A stretch of DNA of 21,030 nucleotides from a virus. Numbering within the stretch: position 1 is the first letter of the stretch; the number at the start of each line of letters is the position of its first letter. The stretch is taken from positions 1-21,030 of the IMG/VR virus record IMGVR_UViG_3300029319_000636. The stretch is one strand, 5' to 3'. Position numbers and translations under genes: made by a program. This document shows positions 1-6,653 of the stretch, piece after piece. The notes below the pieces were generated by a model. That model made no database searches, was not told where the DNA came from, and worked only from the letters and a program-made list of their open reading frames with translations.

Positions 1-473
1 ATAGTGTCGGTGCATACAACACCTGGCCCTCTAAAGAACCCGCTAATTTGCTCGCAAGTAAACCTATCTACTTCACTACAATTTCCATTCCCGTCACAAC
101 ACGCTCCGATACCAAGAATAGATGTTTCACAATCAACACAATCGCATCCAGACTCAACTTGAGTAATATCACAGCCAGGAATGTAATCGTTAAAGTTTGA
201 GAAGGATGCGTATAAATCTGGATTGTTGCTAAGAGACAAACATTGATCGGGACTCTGATCATTGATACAATTAATTTCTTCAGTATCGAGTTGATATGTG
301 CAACAAGGGCCAACAGCGTCCCCATTAATTCCTGTCTCCGGAGTTCCACAAGCGTTTTCAATATTTTGTGGTGTAAATCCAAAAGCGGCAGCAATTTCTT
401 GTGAAACGAAGAAGCCCGGACACTCCGCAAAAGTTGAAATTATGGTGTTTCCGTCACCAAGGCAACATGCACC
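1..473 (-). repeat. Cysteine-rich GACC/GPCC repeat region of the fibre
   Basis: Three diverged modules start with a Gly-X-Cys-Cys motif at residues 355, 409 and 477 of the fibre. Spacing is 54 and 68 residues, so they are not a perfect tandem. The third and clearest module has the pattern GACC-D-G-x-G-x-C, then C about eight residues on, then a Gly-Phe-rich stretch and a final C. The same general pattern is familiar to me from cysteine-rich repeats in predicted secreted proteins of environmental bacteria. That resemblance is from memory and untested. The array may continue beyond the left edge. Confidence 0.6.
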
Positions 474-1535
474 CGTGACACCAGAATCAGTTGTGCCAAA
501 GAAAGGTTCCAAATCGTTGCAGTAGTGTGTTTCACTATATGGTTCTAATTGATTAATAACTGGGAAATTACCCTGAAGATCCCATCCAACAAGATTCCCA
601 TACCATGTATCTTGAAAAGAAATGAAAGTAAAGACATCTCTATCACCACTAAAACATGGCTTTTTGATATACGGGAATTTAACGTTACTGCTACTCGTAA
701 ATCGGTCAACCGAGGGTGTTGTTCCGGTCGCACCATCAACAATTAAAAAGAAAGAGGAACTGTAATCTTGTGGTGCTTTTTCTATATTTACTGTAAGAGG
801 TGTTTGTCCGTCAGTCACTTCTGAATATTGTGTCATATCAACAACAAAAGTTTTTGCTCGGGACCAATCAATGGTTGCTTCAACTCCCTGAACACCCTCA
901 ATGGTTTTTATTTCTACACCGTTTCCTTTTTCCAATAAAACGGTTGGCTCTCTGTATGATTTAACTCTAAGTCCACGAACTTCATTTCTGTTTGAAAATT
1001 CTTTTGCCGTCGCACCCTGAAGTCCTCTAAGATTACTTGAACCATCTGTTTTAATTAATTGTCCGGTAAGACCAGATACTGCGGCAAAACCTGATCCACT
1101 TAAATCATAATTAAGAGTTACCTCCCCGTCAGCGGAAGTTGTTAAAGTTAAATACTCACCCTGAACATCAAGAGTTCTTAAAAATAAAGTATCCTCGTTA
1201 GTAACATTTGCAGCGAGAGTAAATCCTGTGCCAAGATTGTTAAAGTCTATTCTAGTTGAAGTTGATCCCGTATTTCCTAGAACTTTAGAACCGTCGGCGG
1301 GACTATATTCAGCCGATATTCCTCTTGCAACGGTGTTCCCGTTGAATATTGTGACAAAAGTAAGTCCAGATGAGGAGGAAAGAATTTCTAAAAAACTTTC
1401 TCCAGTTGGACCAGTAGCACCCTTAATTTGTGGGCCAGTCGCTCCAGTTGGTCCGGTAGGTCCAGTTGGTCCCGTTGGGCCTGTGGAACCAGTCGCAGAT
1501 CGTAAAAAGGCACTACTTCCATAAAATGAGGTCAT
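1..1535 (-). CDS. Collagen-like, cysteine-rich tail fibre protein (partial, C-terminus beyond left edge)
   Basis: Open minus-strand frame from ATG at 1535 to the window edge, at least 511 residues, C-terminus missing. Seen: a short head, then Gly-X-Thr collagen-type triplets at residues 16-36 and 39-46. A long beta-rich region without a recognised domain follows, up to about 340. A cysteine-rich tail then has GACC, GPCC and GACC motifs at residues 355, 409 and 477. Each motif is followed by further spaced cysteines, and the last reads GACCDGNGNC. Known: GXY repeats form trimeric collagen-like stalks in phage fibres. Inferred: an extracellular trimeric fibre or adhesin at the distal baseplate, with disulfide-rich knobs. 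The ATG overlaps the stop of the upstream fibre gene as ATGA, so the two are probably coupled. The specific receptor is unknown. Confidence 0.85.
   Translation of the reverse strand, partial: MTSFYGSSAFLRSATGSTGPTGPTGPTGPTGATGPQIKGATGPTGESFLEILSSSSGLTFVTIFNGNTVARGISAEYSPADGSKVLGNTGSTSTRIDFNNLGTGFTLAANVTNEDTLFLRTLDVQGEYLTLTTSADGEVTLNYDLSGSGFAAVSGLTGQLIKTDGSSNLRGLQGATAKEFSNRNEVRGLRVKSYREPTVLLEKGNGVEIKTIEGVQGVEATIDWSRAKTFVVDMTQYSEVTDGQTPLTVNIEKAPQDYSSSFFLIVDGATGTTPSVDRFTSSSNVKFPYIKKPCFSGDRDVFTFISFQDTWYGNLVGWDLQGNFPVINQLEPYSETHYCNDLEPFFGTTDSGVTGACCLGDGNTIISTFAECPGFFVSQEIAAAFGFTPQNIENACGTPETGINGDAVGPCCTYQLDTEEINCINDQSPDQCLSLSNNPDLYASFSNFNDYIPGCDITQVESGCDCVDCETSILGIGACCDGNGNCSEVDRFTCEQISGFFRGPGVVCTDT
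1398..1490 (-). repeat. Collagen-like Gly-X-Thr triplet repeat
   Basis: Nine-base periodic DNA encodes consecutive GPT triplets plus GST, GAT and related variants at residues 16-36. A second block (GAT, GPT, GES) occupies residues 39-46. The repeat lies directly behind the N-terminus of the fibre, where a trimerising stalk would start. The thymidine-light, GGT/CCA-rich periodicity also creates a long antisense frame that is not a gene. Confidence 0.85.
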
Positions 1536-2701
1536 GTTATAAGTCCAAGATTCCTTTGAACCGTTTCAAGATCACTTTTAACAGTATTTACTGTATTGTT
1601 AATATCTAAAAGTGTCGAGGCAGCATTCGTTGACGTAGTAAGTTTATCTGTGACTTCAAGTTCTTTAACCACAACTTTTCTAGGAATTGAAATACCACGA
1701 ATGTTTTTTACGACCATGGCAACACCTATCGTGCCTGAAGTTATTGAATTACTGACAGAAATTCTTGCCGATCCCGGTGTGGTAATTTGAGGAAGAACAA
1801 ATTTTGTTACGGTTGTGCTTTTTACAGTATACTCAACATCGTCAATGATTAATTTAACCTTAGTGTTTACTTGATTGAGTCCCGGTCCTCTTTGAAATGT
1901 AATTGAATTTGTTGTTGTATCCACTGATTTAACTGTTGCAGAAAAAGTTGTCGCACCACCGACGATTTGTTTTGCTCTCTTACTCACAAGGCTCGCTTTT
2001 ACAACGCTGTTTGAATCAAATTCAACAACTTCATCGAAACCGTAAACTTGTCCGATAACTTTATACAATTCTTCATACTCAGAAACATTTAATCTCTGAG
2101 TTCCCAGATCAACTCGAAGTAATGATGGAGGCAGCGTTTGACCGACATCTAAAAATTCTTTAACTTCTCCTATCAAATCATCCGTGCTTTCGGACGCAAT
2201 AGATCCACCAACAGCATAACCAATGTAATTGAGAACAATGGCATTATTCACTCCATCATCTGCGATTTGCAAAATTGGCTTGATAACTTGTGTTTGATCG
2301 AATGGTGCAAGATTTTGAACGCCGCCAGTTGCAGACGGACTGAGGAAGTAAATGTCGTTACCACCAGTTGCTCCCGTGGTGTCCTCCGATAAATTTGTAA
2401 GTTTACTTGATGGATAATTAATTTGACCAAAAACAACAACGTTTAAATGTAGAGTATCAACAGATTCAACAACCCCGATAACTTCTGCATTTTCAATTGT
2501 ATCTGCTTTTGATTTTCTATAAATTTTATTTGATGGATCCGATACATCGTATCGAATAACATCACCCGCTTCAATTCCAGCCTCCACGGTGTAATCGGAA
2601 CTTGTTATTGGGATGGTGGCAAGAATTCTTGAACCGATGCTATTTAAATTAACATTGGTAGTCGATGAATTAATATTTGAACTACTTGAACAACTTGACA
2701 T
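1532..2701 (-). CDS. Tail fibre/appendage protein with tail-collar-like domain
   Basis: 389 residues. A Ser/Cys-rich N-terminus (MSSCSSSSN) precedes a beta-rich module at about residues 40-160. That module is also found in the next fibre gene upstream: both copies share a G-x-V-x-R start, a KAD and AEV-x-G stretch, a FL-x-PS-x-x-GG turn and a V-x-KPIL strand. Residues about 185-225 (GQTLPPSLL, then SEYEELYKVIGQVYG) resemble the phage tail-collar domain of short tail fibres. The usual CDG motif is not intact here: RVDLG stands where LCDG is common. GAGGT-type ribosome binding sequence lies 7 bases before ATG. A CTAAATA motif lies 22 bases upstream, inside the end of the preceding gene. Role inferred: short-fibre-like baseplate appendage, functionally similar to T4 gp10-gp12. 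Exact orthology is not established. Confidence 0.8.
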   Translation of the reverse strand: MSSCSSSSNINSSTTNVNLNSIGSRILATIPITSSDYTVEAGIEAGDVIRYDVSDPSNKIYRKSKADTIENAEVIGVVESVDTLHLNVVVFGQINYPSSKLTNLSEDTTGATGGNDIYFLSPSATGGVQNLAPFDQTQVIKPILQIADDGVNNAIVLNYIGYAVGGSIASESTDDLIGEVKEFLDVGQTLPPSLLRVDLGTQRLNVSEYEELYKVIGQVYGFDEVVEFDSNSVVKASLVSKRAKQIVGGATTFSATVKSVDTTTNSITFQRGPGLNQVNTKVKLIIDDVEYTVKSTTVTKFVLPQITTPGSARISVSNSITSGTIGVAMVVKNIRGISIPRKVVVKELEVTDKLTTSTNAASTLLDINNTVNTVKSDLETVQRNLGLIT

Positions 2702-2709
2702 ATTTTACC

Positions 2710-4929
2710 TCAACTTACGTCGTTATTTAGGTCAGCATCAGCAACATAATGGACAGAAATATTATCAAAGTTAACAAAACCAGCAAGAGGCTCAATAAGA
2801 AGACCATCTTTTGTTTTTTGTCCGGTGCGAATCGTTGTTGCACCGGCCTGGGCAACTCTCGTGGCACCACCCAATCCTCTAGATCCAGAGGTTCTCTGGA
2901 GATTGGAATTTGCTGTTCTGTTAAACGCATCAGCGGTGAATCCATCGCTTGGAGAGAATAGAGTGACCGTTGGTTCTGAACGCATGCGAACTGGGAATCT
3001 GTAATAGAAATCGGAGTCAGGTGAAATGACTGTAAAATTGAGAGAGGTAGGATCGGGTACACCGTTCAAAGTTGTGTCGGTGGCTGTAGCAATATTTGGT
3101 GCATAACTTCTTTGATAATACCTTGCACAATCCTCGTATTCTGCCTCTATGGTTTTTGGTCTAGCCGGAGTTGCGGCAAGTCCTCTTTCGAGTTTTACCT
3201 GAGCAATGTCCATTTGACCGGGAACTCGAAGAATGTCAAGTCCAACACCAACATAATCAGCACCATTAAAGTTTGGAACTTGAGTCATGTCAGGCATAGA
3301 GAATGATGTAATATATTTTGTAAAATCTGTGCCAAGCGAGAATGTACCAAGATTGGTTAAAGTTTCATCTGTTTCGTTATAAACTTGTTTCACAAACGCT
3401 GTGCATGTCGCTCCTGAAGTCCCCGCTCTCGCATAGAAGGAAAGTGTCATGTTCTCCCCTCGGAAAGCATTAGAGCCCTCCACACGGTTCTCAACGTGCA
3501 GGAAATCCCCTCCAGTGTAGCCTGTGATACTATGATTCAACCGAGTATAGTAGAGTGGATTACCCTCAACCTCCGTTTGTGTTGGAGAGAAGTCTTTTCT
3601 TAAAATACTAAAGGTTCCTGATCCTTGTGTCACACCGTTAAGTCTTACCCACCTATCTGCAAAATAAGTGCTTCCTGTTCCAGTGTGTGCGGATCCTACA
3701 CCAATGCCTCTTTGCCAAATAGTATATGATCCGTTAATTAATTCGTTGTCATTTACATAAGAAACACCACCAGTGTTGGATGTTGCACCAAAAAGAACTG
3801 GTGGGGCATTTCTAGAAAATTGAATTGGATTTCCTGTTGATTCACCAGTTAATGGGTTGAAGGATCCAACATCGTGTTTCGGGTGAACAACCACAGCAAA
3901 GTCACTGCCAACTAAAACATTAATTCCAACTATTTTGGAACCTCCGCCGGGATTCGTGAATTGAAGTGACCCATCAGTATTTACGAACAGTGGTCCTGAG
4001 CCAGTGGTTACTGGTGAGTTAACCACAAAACCATTTGTAACAACCTTGATAACACCGGACGCAAGACCTGTGGTTGAGTCCTCGGTGATAATCCCAATAC
4101 AATTGTTCATTGAGTTTGAATTATTTCCGTTCGTTATTTCAAACTGACCGTCGTTAAAGGAAATTGCTTTTCCTCGAACAAAATCGGAAGCCATTCCAGT
4201 CAGGAAAAATGCGTTGTTATCCGCTTGAGCGGCACCAGTTCCGCCAGTTCCTTGAAGAAGTTGACCTCTAAAATTATAAACGACACCTTGAGTTTCTGAT
4301 GTTGCAATGAGAATGGGTTTAGAAACTTGACCTAGCACGTTTGGTTCAGTTTTTGTCAAACCACCTGCCGTTGACGGATCTAAGAAGTGAACGCATCCGG
4401 GCTCAAGACCACCAGATGGGATATTAACAATACCATGTGTTGCAACGGAAATTGTGTTTTCACCCGTCTCTCCATTTACAATACCAAAAACTTCTGCTCC
4501 TGTTGGAGAATCTGCTTTTGCTAAAGTAAGACCCCTTGTGTCTCCATCGAAACGAACAACTTGACCAGCAACATAATCGGCAGTCGCACCAGTGACAGAG
4601 GCAGAGACTGTATTTACACCTGTGAATGATTTTGTAAAATCATAAGTAAGTAATCCATTAATTGTGACATCGTTGAATGTCATTCCTTTGCTAACATCAC
4701 CGCTAAGTTCGACAAAAATATCACCAGATGAAATACCAGTGTTATCACTACCAACACCATCAGAGGTTATACCAACAACTACATTGATACCGTCACCGGA
4801 AATACCATCGTAAACCCGAAGAAGATTGAGTTTTTCGATAATTTCTGAATTGGTTTTTGTTGCCCACTCAAAAAAACTCGTGTTGTCGCTCAAATCCGAT
4901 ATTTGAAATGTATTGTCTTCAACGCCCAT
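2710..4929 (-). CDS. Large tail fibre protein with repeated beta modules and carbohydrate-binding-like domain
   Basis: 739 residues. The N-terminus (SDNTSFFEWATKTNSEII, then a YDG-x-SGDG-x-NV stretch) resembles the baseplate-attachment head of marine T4-like fibres. Two copies of a beta module follow, at about residues 117-225 and 247-353. The first is clearly similar to a module in the neighbouring 389-residue fibre; the second is more diverged. Residues about 392-608 look like a jelly-roll carbohydrate-binding-type domain common in phage fibres: it starts near SYTIWQRG, has a FADRW turn, and closes with EDCARYYQRS. The remaining C-terminal part to 739 is unassigned. Start ATG has GGGG 6 bases upstream. 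A CTAAATA motif lies 54 bases before it, within the upstream gene. Inferred role: host glycan binding by a long or medium tail fibre. Confidence 0.85.
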   Translation of the reverse strand: MGVEDNTFQISDLSDNTSFFEWATKTNSEIIEKLNLLRVYDGISGDGINVVVGITSDGVGSDNTGISSGDIFVELSGDVSKGMTFNDVTINGLLTYDFTKSFTGVNTVSASVTGATADYVAGQVVRFDGDTRGLTLAKADSPTGAEVFGIVNGETGENTISVATHGIVNIPSGGLEPGCVHFLDPSTAGGLTKTEPNVLGQVSKPILIATSETQGVVYNFRGQLLQGTGGTGAAQADNNAFFLTGMASDFVRGKAISFNDGQFEITNGNNSNSMNNCIGIITEDSTTGLASGVIKVVTNGFVVNSPVTTGSGPLFVNTDGSLQFTNPGGGSKIVGINVLVGSDFAVVVHPKHDVGSFNPLTGESTGNPIQFSRNAPPVLFGATSNTGGVSYVNDNELINGSYTIWQRGIGVGSAHTGTGSTYFADRWVRLNGVTQGSGTFSILRKDFSPTQTEVEGNPLYYTRLNHSITGYTGGDFLHVENRVEGSNAFRGENMTLSFYARAGTSGATCTAFVKQVYNETDETLTNLGTFSLGTDFTKYITSFSMPDMTQVPNFNGADYVGVGLDILRVPGQMDIAQVKLERGLAATPARPKTIEAEYEDCARYYQRSYAPNIATATDTTLNGVPDPTSLNFTVISPDSDFYYRFPVRMRSEPTVTLFSPSDGFTADAFNRTANSNLQRTSGSRGLGGATRVAQAGATTIRTGQKTKDGLLIEPLAGFVNFDNISVHYVADADLNNDVS
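2724..2730 (-). promoter_or_regulatory. Late-promoter-like CTAAATA motif before the collar-domain fibre gene
   Basis: CTAAATA on the minus strand, overlapping codons for Leu-Asn at the end of the 739-residue fibre gene. The motif ends 22 bases before the next ATG, leaving room for a start site about 6 bases on and a leader carrying the GAGGT ribosome binding sequence. T4-type late promoters use TATAAATA, and variants keeping the TAAATA core are known in T4-like phages. No experiment supports it here. Confidence 0.45.
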
Positions 4930-4939
4930 TTTTACCCCA

Positions 4940-5785
4940 TTAGAATGTGTCTATTAGTAAGTTATTCATGTATTTTACTTTTCTATTTAGGTGATCTACA
5001 TATAGGACTGGAGCAAAGTCTGAAATAATAGTATCCCCATCCCCATATAATTTTGTTGCCTCGGTAAATTCATATTGAATTCTTTTTGCAACCGTTACCT
5101 GATCGTCAACGGATTTTAATTTATCATTCATCAAAGTTTCATCGGTATCGTCACCAGTCACTGTTCTTGTTCGTGGGAGAATTTCATTACTTTTAAATTT
5201 TAGTCCAACATAAGTTGTACCGAAAGTAGTTTCTCTGTTCACATCAACTGTGAATTTGTCCAATCCAACATTTTGATTTAGATAAACGTGATATAAAAAT
5301 CCATGATCTTTTGATGTTCCATTTACTGTTGAAAGACGATAAAATCCCTCGTTGAATTTTATCGCAAGATTATTGCTACTTTTTGTGATGGTAACAGGAG
5401 AATATTCGTTCTGTTTTCTTGAAATTGTTGGCACTATTTTTGTTGATATTGGTATGCCCGGAATAATCGGAGTGGCACCGTTCCAGCCAGGAGAGCCAAC
5501 TCTGTTTCGTCCATCATCTCCATTTGCAGGTGGCCCTTGAAAAAATCCCCATGATCTGAGTGATTCTATCGCAAGATTTCTTTCTATGTAATGAGTTTCT
5601 TGTTGCTCATTTAAATCCGATGACTGGAGGGTATCACCCGATGCGAATGCAATATGAGTGTAATTTTTATTTACAGACTCCTCATTTAAAGAGTGTTCTG
5701 CTTTTTTCGATCCATATGGTGAAAGCGGACCATACACTGTGGATGATCCTTGTTGCTTTTTAAATGGATAGAGATTTCTTGTCAT
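4940..5785 (-). CDS. Virion structural protein, paralogue A (probable baseplate/fibre connector)
   Basis: 281 residues and a clear paralogue of the 288-residue protein encoded immediately upstream. Shared marks: a PFK N-terminus, SPYG/APYN, an NY-x-x-(I/V)AF-x-x-G stretch, the motif LQSSDLNEQQE (VQAAELNEVQE in the paralogue), GPGW/SPGW-x-GATP near residue 100, and a closing APVLYVDH followed by VKYMNNL. The ELNE-Q-E region resembles the (V/L)QA-x-EL-x-x-LQ motif seen in structural proteins of marine T4-like phages. ATG lies one base after the paralogue's stop. Inferred: a baseplate or fibre-attachment subunit, perhaps filling the T4 gp9/gp11 niche. No sequence proof of that was found. Confidence 0.75.
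   Translation of the reverse strand: MTRNLYPFKKQQGSSTVYGPLSPYGSKKAEHSLNEESVNKNYTHIAFASGDTLQSSDLNEQQETHYIERNLAIESLRSWGFFQGPPANGDDGRNRVGSPGWNGATPIIPGIPISTKIVPTISRKQNEYSPVTITKSSNNLAIKFNEGFYRLSTVNGTSKDHGFLYHVYLNQNVGLDKFTVDVNRETTFGTTYVGLKFKSNEILPRTRTVTGDDTDETLMNDKLKSVDDQVTVAKRIQYEFTEATKLYGDGDTIISDFAPVLYVDHLNRKVKYMNNLLIDTF
4984..4990 (-). promoter_or_regulatory. Late-promoter-like CTAAATA motif before the 739-residue fibre gene
   Basis: The same CTAAATA heptamer lies on the minus strand 54 bases upstream of the fibre ATG at 4929, inside the 3' end of paralogue A and again over a Leu-Asn codon pair. Together with the copy at 2724-2730 it would give each fibre gene its own late start within the operon. 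Short motifs like this also arise by chance in AT-rich DNA. Confidence 0.4.
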
Positions 5786-5786
5786 A

Positions 5787-6653
5787 TTACACCGTTGTTA
5801 TAATTAAATTACTCATGTATCGAACTTTGCCGGTTGAATGGTCGATATACAAAACGGGGGAAATGTTCTCAATTCCAGTCGAACCATTGACACCCGCAAC
5901 ACCTATACCGGAGAAGTTAAAGGAAACTCTTGCAGCACCAAGACCGTTTATATTATAAAAACCAGCAGAGTTATCTTGTAGTGTTCTATCAGTCGCTCCG
6001 TCACCACCACCTTCTGGTAAAACATATGTTTGTGTTAAAAATAATCCAACGTAAGAAATACCAGATGTCGCTTTTGAAATTGTGGTTGTGTAAAGAGATT
6101 CACCCAAAGCACCCTCATAGTTAAGATACACAAAGTATTTAAATCCATTATCAACATCGGTTCCTGTTTTCACTTCTGTTAGATAGTAACCTTGATTTAA
6201 TTGAATTGTAATTGAATTTCCGTTATCAGTTACAGAAACAAGATTTGGAATTTCGGATGATGGTGGTTGAGACTCTGCGGGAATCACATCGAATCCGGGC
6301 TGATCTCCGGAACCGTATGGTGCGAGTGGTGTTGCACCGTCCCAGCCTGGTCCACCGTAACGAAGGCTCGTTCCTTCATCTCCAGATCCAGCGTAAGGAG
6401 TTCCAACATAATAACCCCAGAAATTAATCATCGTTGCCATCAGAGTATTTTCTTTATAGAAATACTCTTGGACTTCGTTTAACTCTGCCGCTTGAACGGC
6501 ATAGCCGGGACGAAAGGCAACATATTTGTAGTTCTCCTCGAAAGCATTTGGATCAAACGAATGCAAAACTACTCTACTATTATATGGGGCAACAGAGAGC
6601 GGAGTTTGAGGCTCTGTTGAAGAAATTTTAAATGGTAATATTGATCTTGCCAT
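5787..6653 (-). CDS. Virion structural protein, paralogue B (probable baseplate/fibre connector)
   Basis: 288 residues, tandem paralogue of the downstream 281-residue protein. Seen: MARSILPFK start, YVAFRPGYAVQAAELNEVQE at about residues 43-63, a Gly-rich turn ending GPGWDGATPL near 105, and a C-terminal SPVLYIDHSTGKVRYMSNL. A middle section with YVGLF and LNYEGAL is also mirrored in the paralogue. The start codon overlaps the gp8 stop (TAATG), and AGGAAAA lies upstream. Its place between gp8 and the fibres suggests a connector from wedge to fibre. It could instead be a fibre chaperone or decoration protein. Identity to a named T4 gene is not claimed. Confidence 0.75.
   Translation of the reverse strand: MARSILPFKISSTEPQTPLSVAPYNSRVVLHSFDPNAFEENYKYVAFRPGYAVQAAELNEVQEYFYKENTLMATMINFWGYYVGTPYAGSGDEGTSLRYGGPGWDGATPLAPYGSGDQPGFDVIPAESQPPSSEIPNLVSVTDNGNSITIQLNQGYYLTEVKTGTDVDNGFKYFVYLNYEGALGESLYTTTISKATSGISYVGLFLTQTYVLPEGGGDGATDRTLQDNSAGFYNINGLGAARVSFNFSGIGVAGVNGSTGIENISPVLYIDHSTGKVRYMSNLIITTV

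Noticed and set aside
1228-1524. Plus-strand 98-residue frame with repeated Gly-Pro-Val triplets that looks like collagen
   Set aside because: It is the antisense reading of the true Gly-X-Thr repeat in the minus-strand fibre. It has no ribosome binding sequence and no supporting context.
1585-1591. GTAAATA motif on the minus strand about 50 bases before the collagen-like fibre gene
   Set aside because: Only the TAAATA core matches and the first base differs from the two CTAAATA sites. This is too weak to annotate on its own.
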